6,130 nt of DNA from positions 1 through 6,130 of the forward strand of contig JALUMZ010000303.1 in the NCBI GenBank assembly GCA_027055635.1. Reading direction: 5' to 3'. This stretch comes from Campylobacteraceae bacterium (GTDB lineage Bacteria > Campylobacterota > Campylobacteria > Campylobacterales > Sulfurospirillaceae). The first letter of the stretch is position 1, and the number at the start of each line of letters is the position of its first letter. Shown in pieces: positions 5,817 to 6,130 of this stretch. The position numbers and the translations under genes were made by a program. The notes beneath the pieces are model-generated. The model saw only the letters and a program-made list of their open reading frames with translations, did not search any database and was not told the DNA's origin.

Positions 5817-6130
5817 AATAGAAGATTATTTAAAAAAAGCAGATAAGAGGCAAAGATATCTTATATATTTTATGCTCTTTGGTTTGATTTTTTATCTGTT
5901 TTTTCAAGTCATATCTCCTATGAAGGATAAAGATGAAAATCTTAGAGCGGAAGTAGATCAGTTACAAATCAAATTAACAAGAAATTCACTAAAAAGACTC
6001 AAAAGAGAAAAAGATAAGAAAAAGAAAGAACTATTAGGATTAAAGACGAAATTGGAGTCTAAAAAAGAGTATATTGGCCATCTTATATCCCAACTATATA
6101 AATTAAAATATGCTTTTTATGATGATAAAG
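5809..6130 (+). CDS. PilO/GspM/MshJ-like inner-membrane protein (3' partial)
   Basis: The frame starts at an ATG that overlaps the previous stop by eight bases and stays open to the end of the window (107 codons seen). It encodes a short charged cytoplasmic N-terminus (residues 1-16), one transmembrane helix (about 17-36, YLIYFMLFGLIFYLFFQVI), then a Lys/Glu-rich coiled coil from about 39 to 90. This is the layout of PilO and GspM, which pair with PilN or GspL through the membrane helix and coiled coil and finish with a ferredoxin-like domain; that domain would lie beyond the window. The gene directly after a GspL/PilN-like gene strengthens the call. There are no N-x-S/T sites in the visible part. 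Confidence 0.7.
   Translation, partial: MNKIEDYLKKADKRQRYLIYFMLFGLIFYLFFQVISPMKDKDENLRAEVDQLQIKLTRNSLKRLKREKDKKKKELLGLKTKLESKKEYIGHLISQLYKLKYAFYDDK

Overview
The window is about 30% GC (by eye) and packed on the plus strand with one gene string. It has heavy use of ATA and AGA codons and leaders of the MRKAFTMVE kind. Together with an acidic N-glycosylation sequon, these suggest a member of the Campylobacterota (Sulfurimonas, Sulfurovum, Sulfuricurvum or Arcobacter relatives). The lineage is an inference; no marker gene is present.

Layout: (1) 2-1768, the C-terminal 588 residues of a large secreted MshQ-like protein, with the tail of a LamG-type lectin fold followed by a DUF6701 region; it begins before the window. 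(2) 1765-2415, 2412-3332, 3332-3796 and 3793-4299 are four consecutive type IV pilin-like (pseudopilin/minor pilin) genes. (3) 4320-5816 is a bitopic inner-membrane protein resembling GspL, or PilM and PilN in one chain. (4) 5809-6130 is the start of a PilO/GspM-like protein that runs off the window. Junctions are overlaps of 4, 4, 1 and 4 nt, a 20-nt gap, and an 8-nt overlap. This is one translationally coupled operon interior, with no room for a promoter or a conventional terminator.

Together the genes look like part of an MSHA-like type IV pilus or type II secretion-like machine: minor pilins that prime or tip a filament, a large surface protein probably carried or displayed by it, and the inner-membrane platform that couples pilin assembly to the cytoplasmic motor.

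The most striking signal is the bacterial N-glycosylation sequon D/E-x-N-x-S/T. By hand count, the DUF6701 protein has 35 N-x-S/T sites and 31 carry D or E at -2, where chance would give about five. The four pilin-like proteins add 22 of 30, all outside the N-terminal core helix. The two platform proteins have almost none. This points to a heavily N-glycosylated surface filament system modified by a PglB-type oligosaccharyltransferase encoded elsewhere. A second signal is a (TTCAAAA)x4 heptanucleotide tract inside the leader of the fourth pilin gene, where gain or loss of one unit would frameshift it (possible phase variation). No RNA gene, mobile element, CRISPR array or non-coding stretch over 20 nt was seen.
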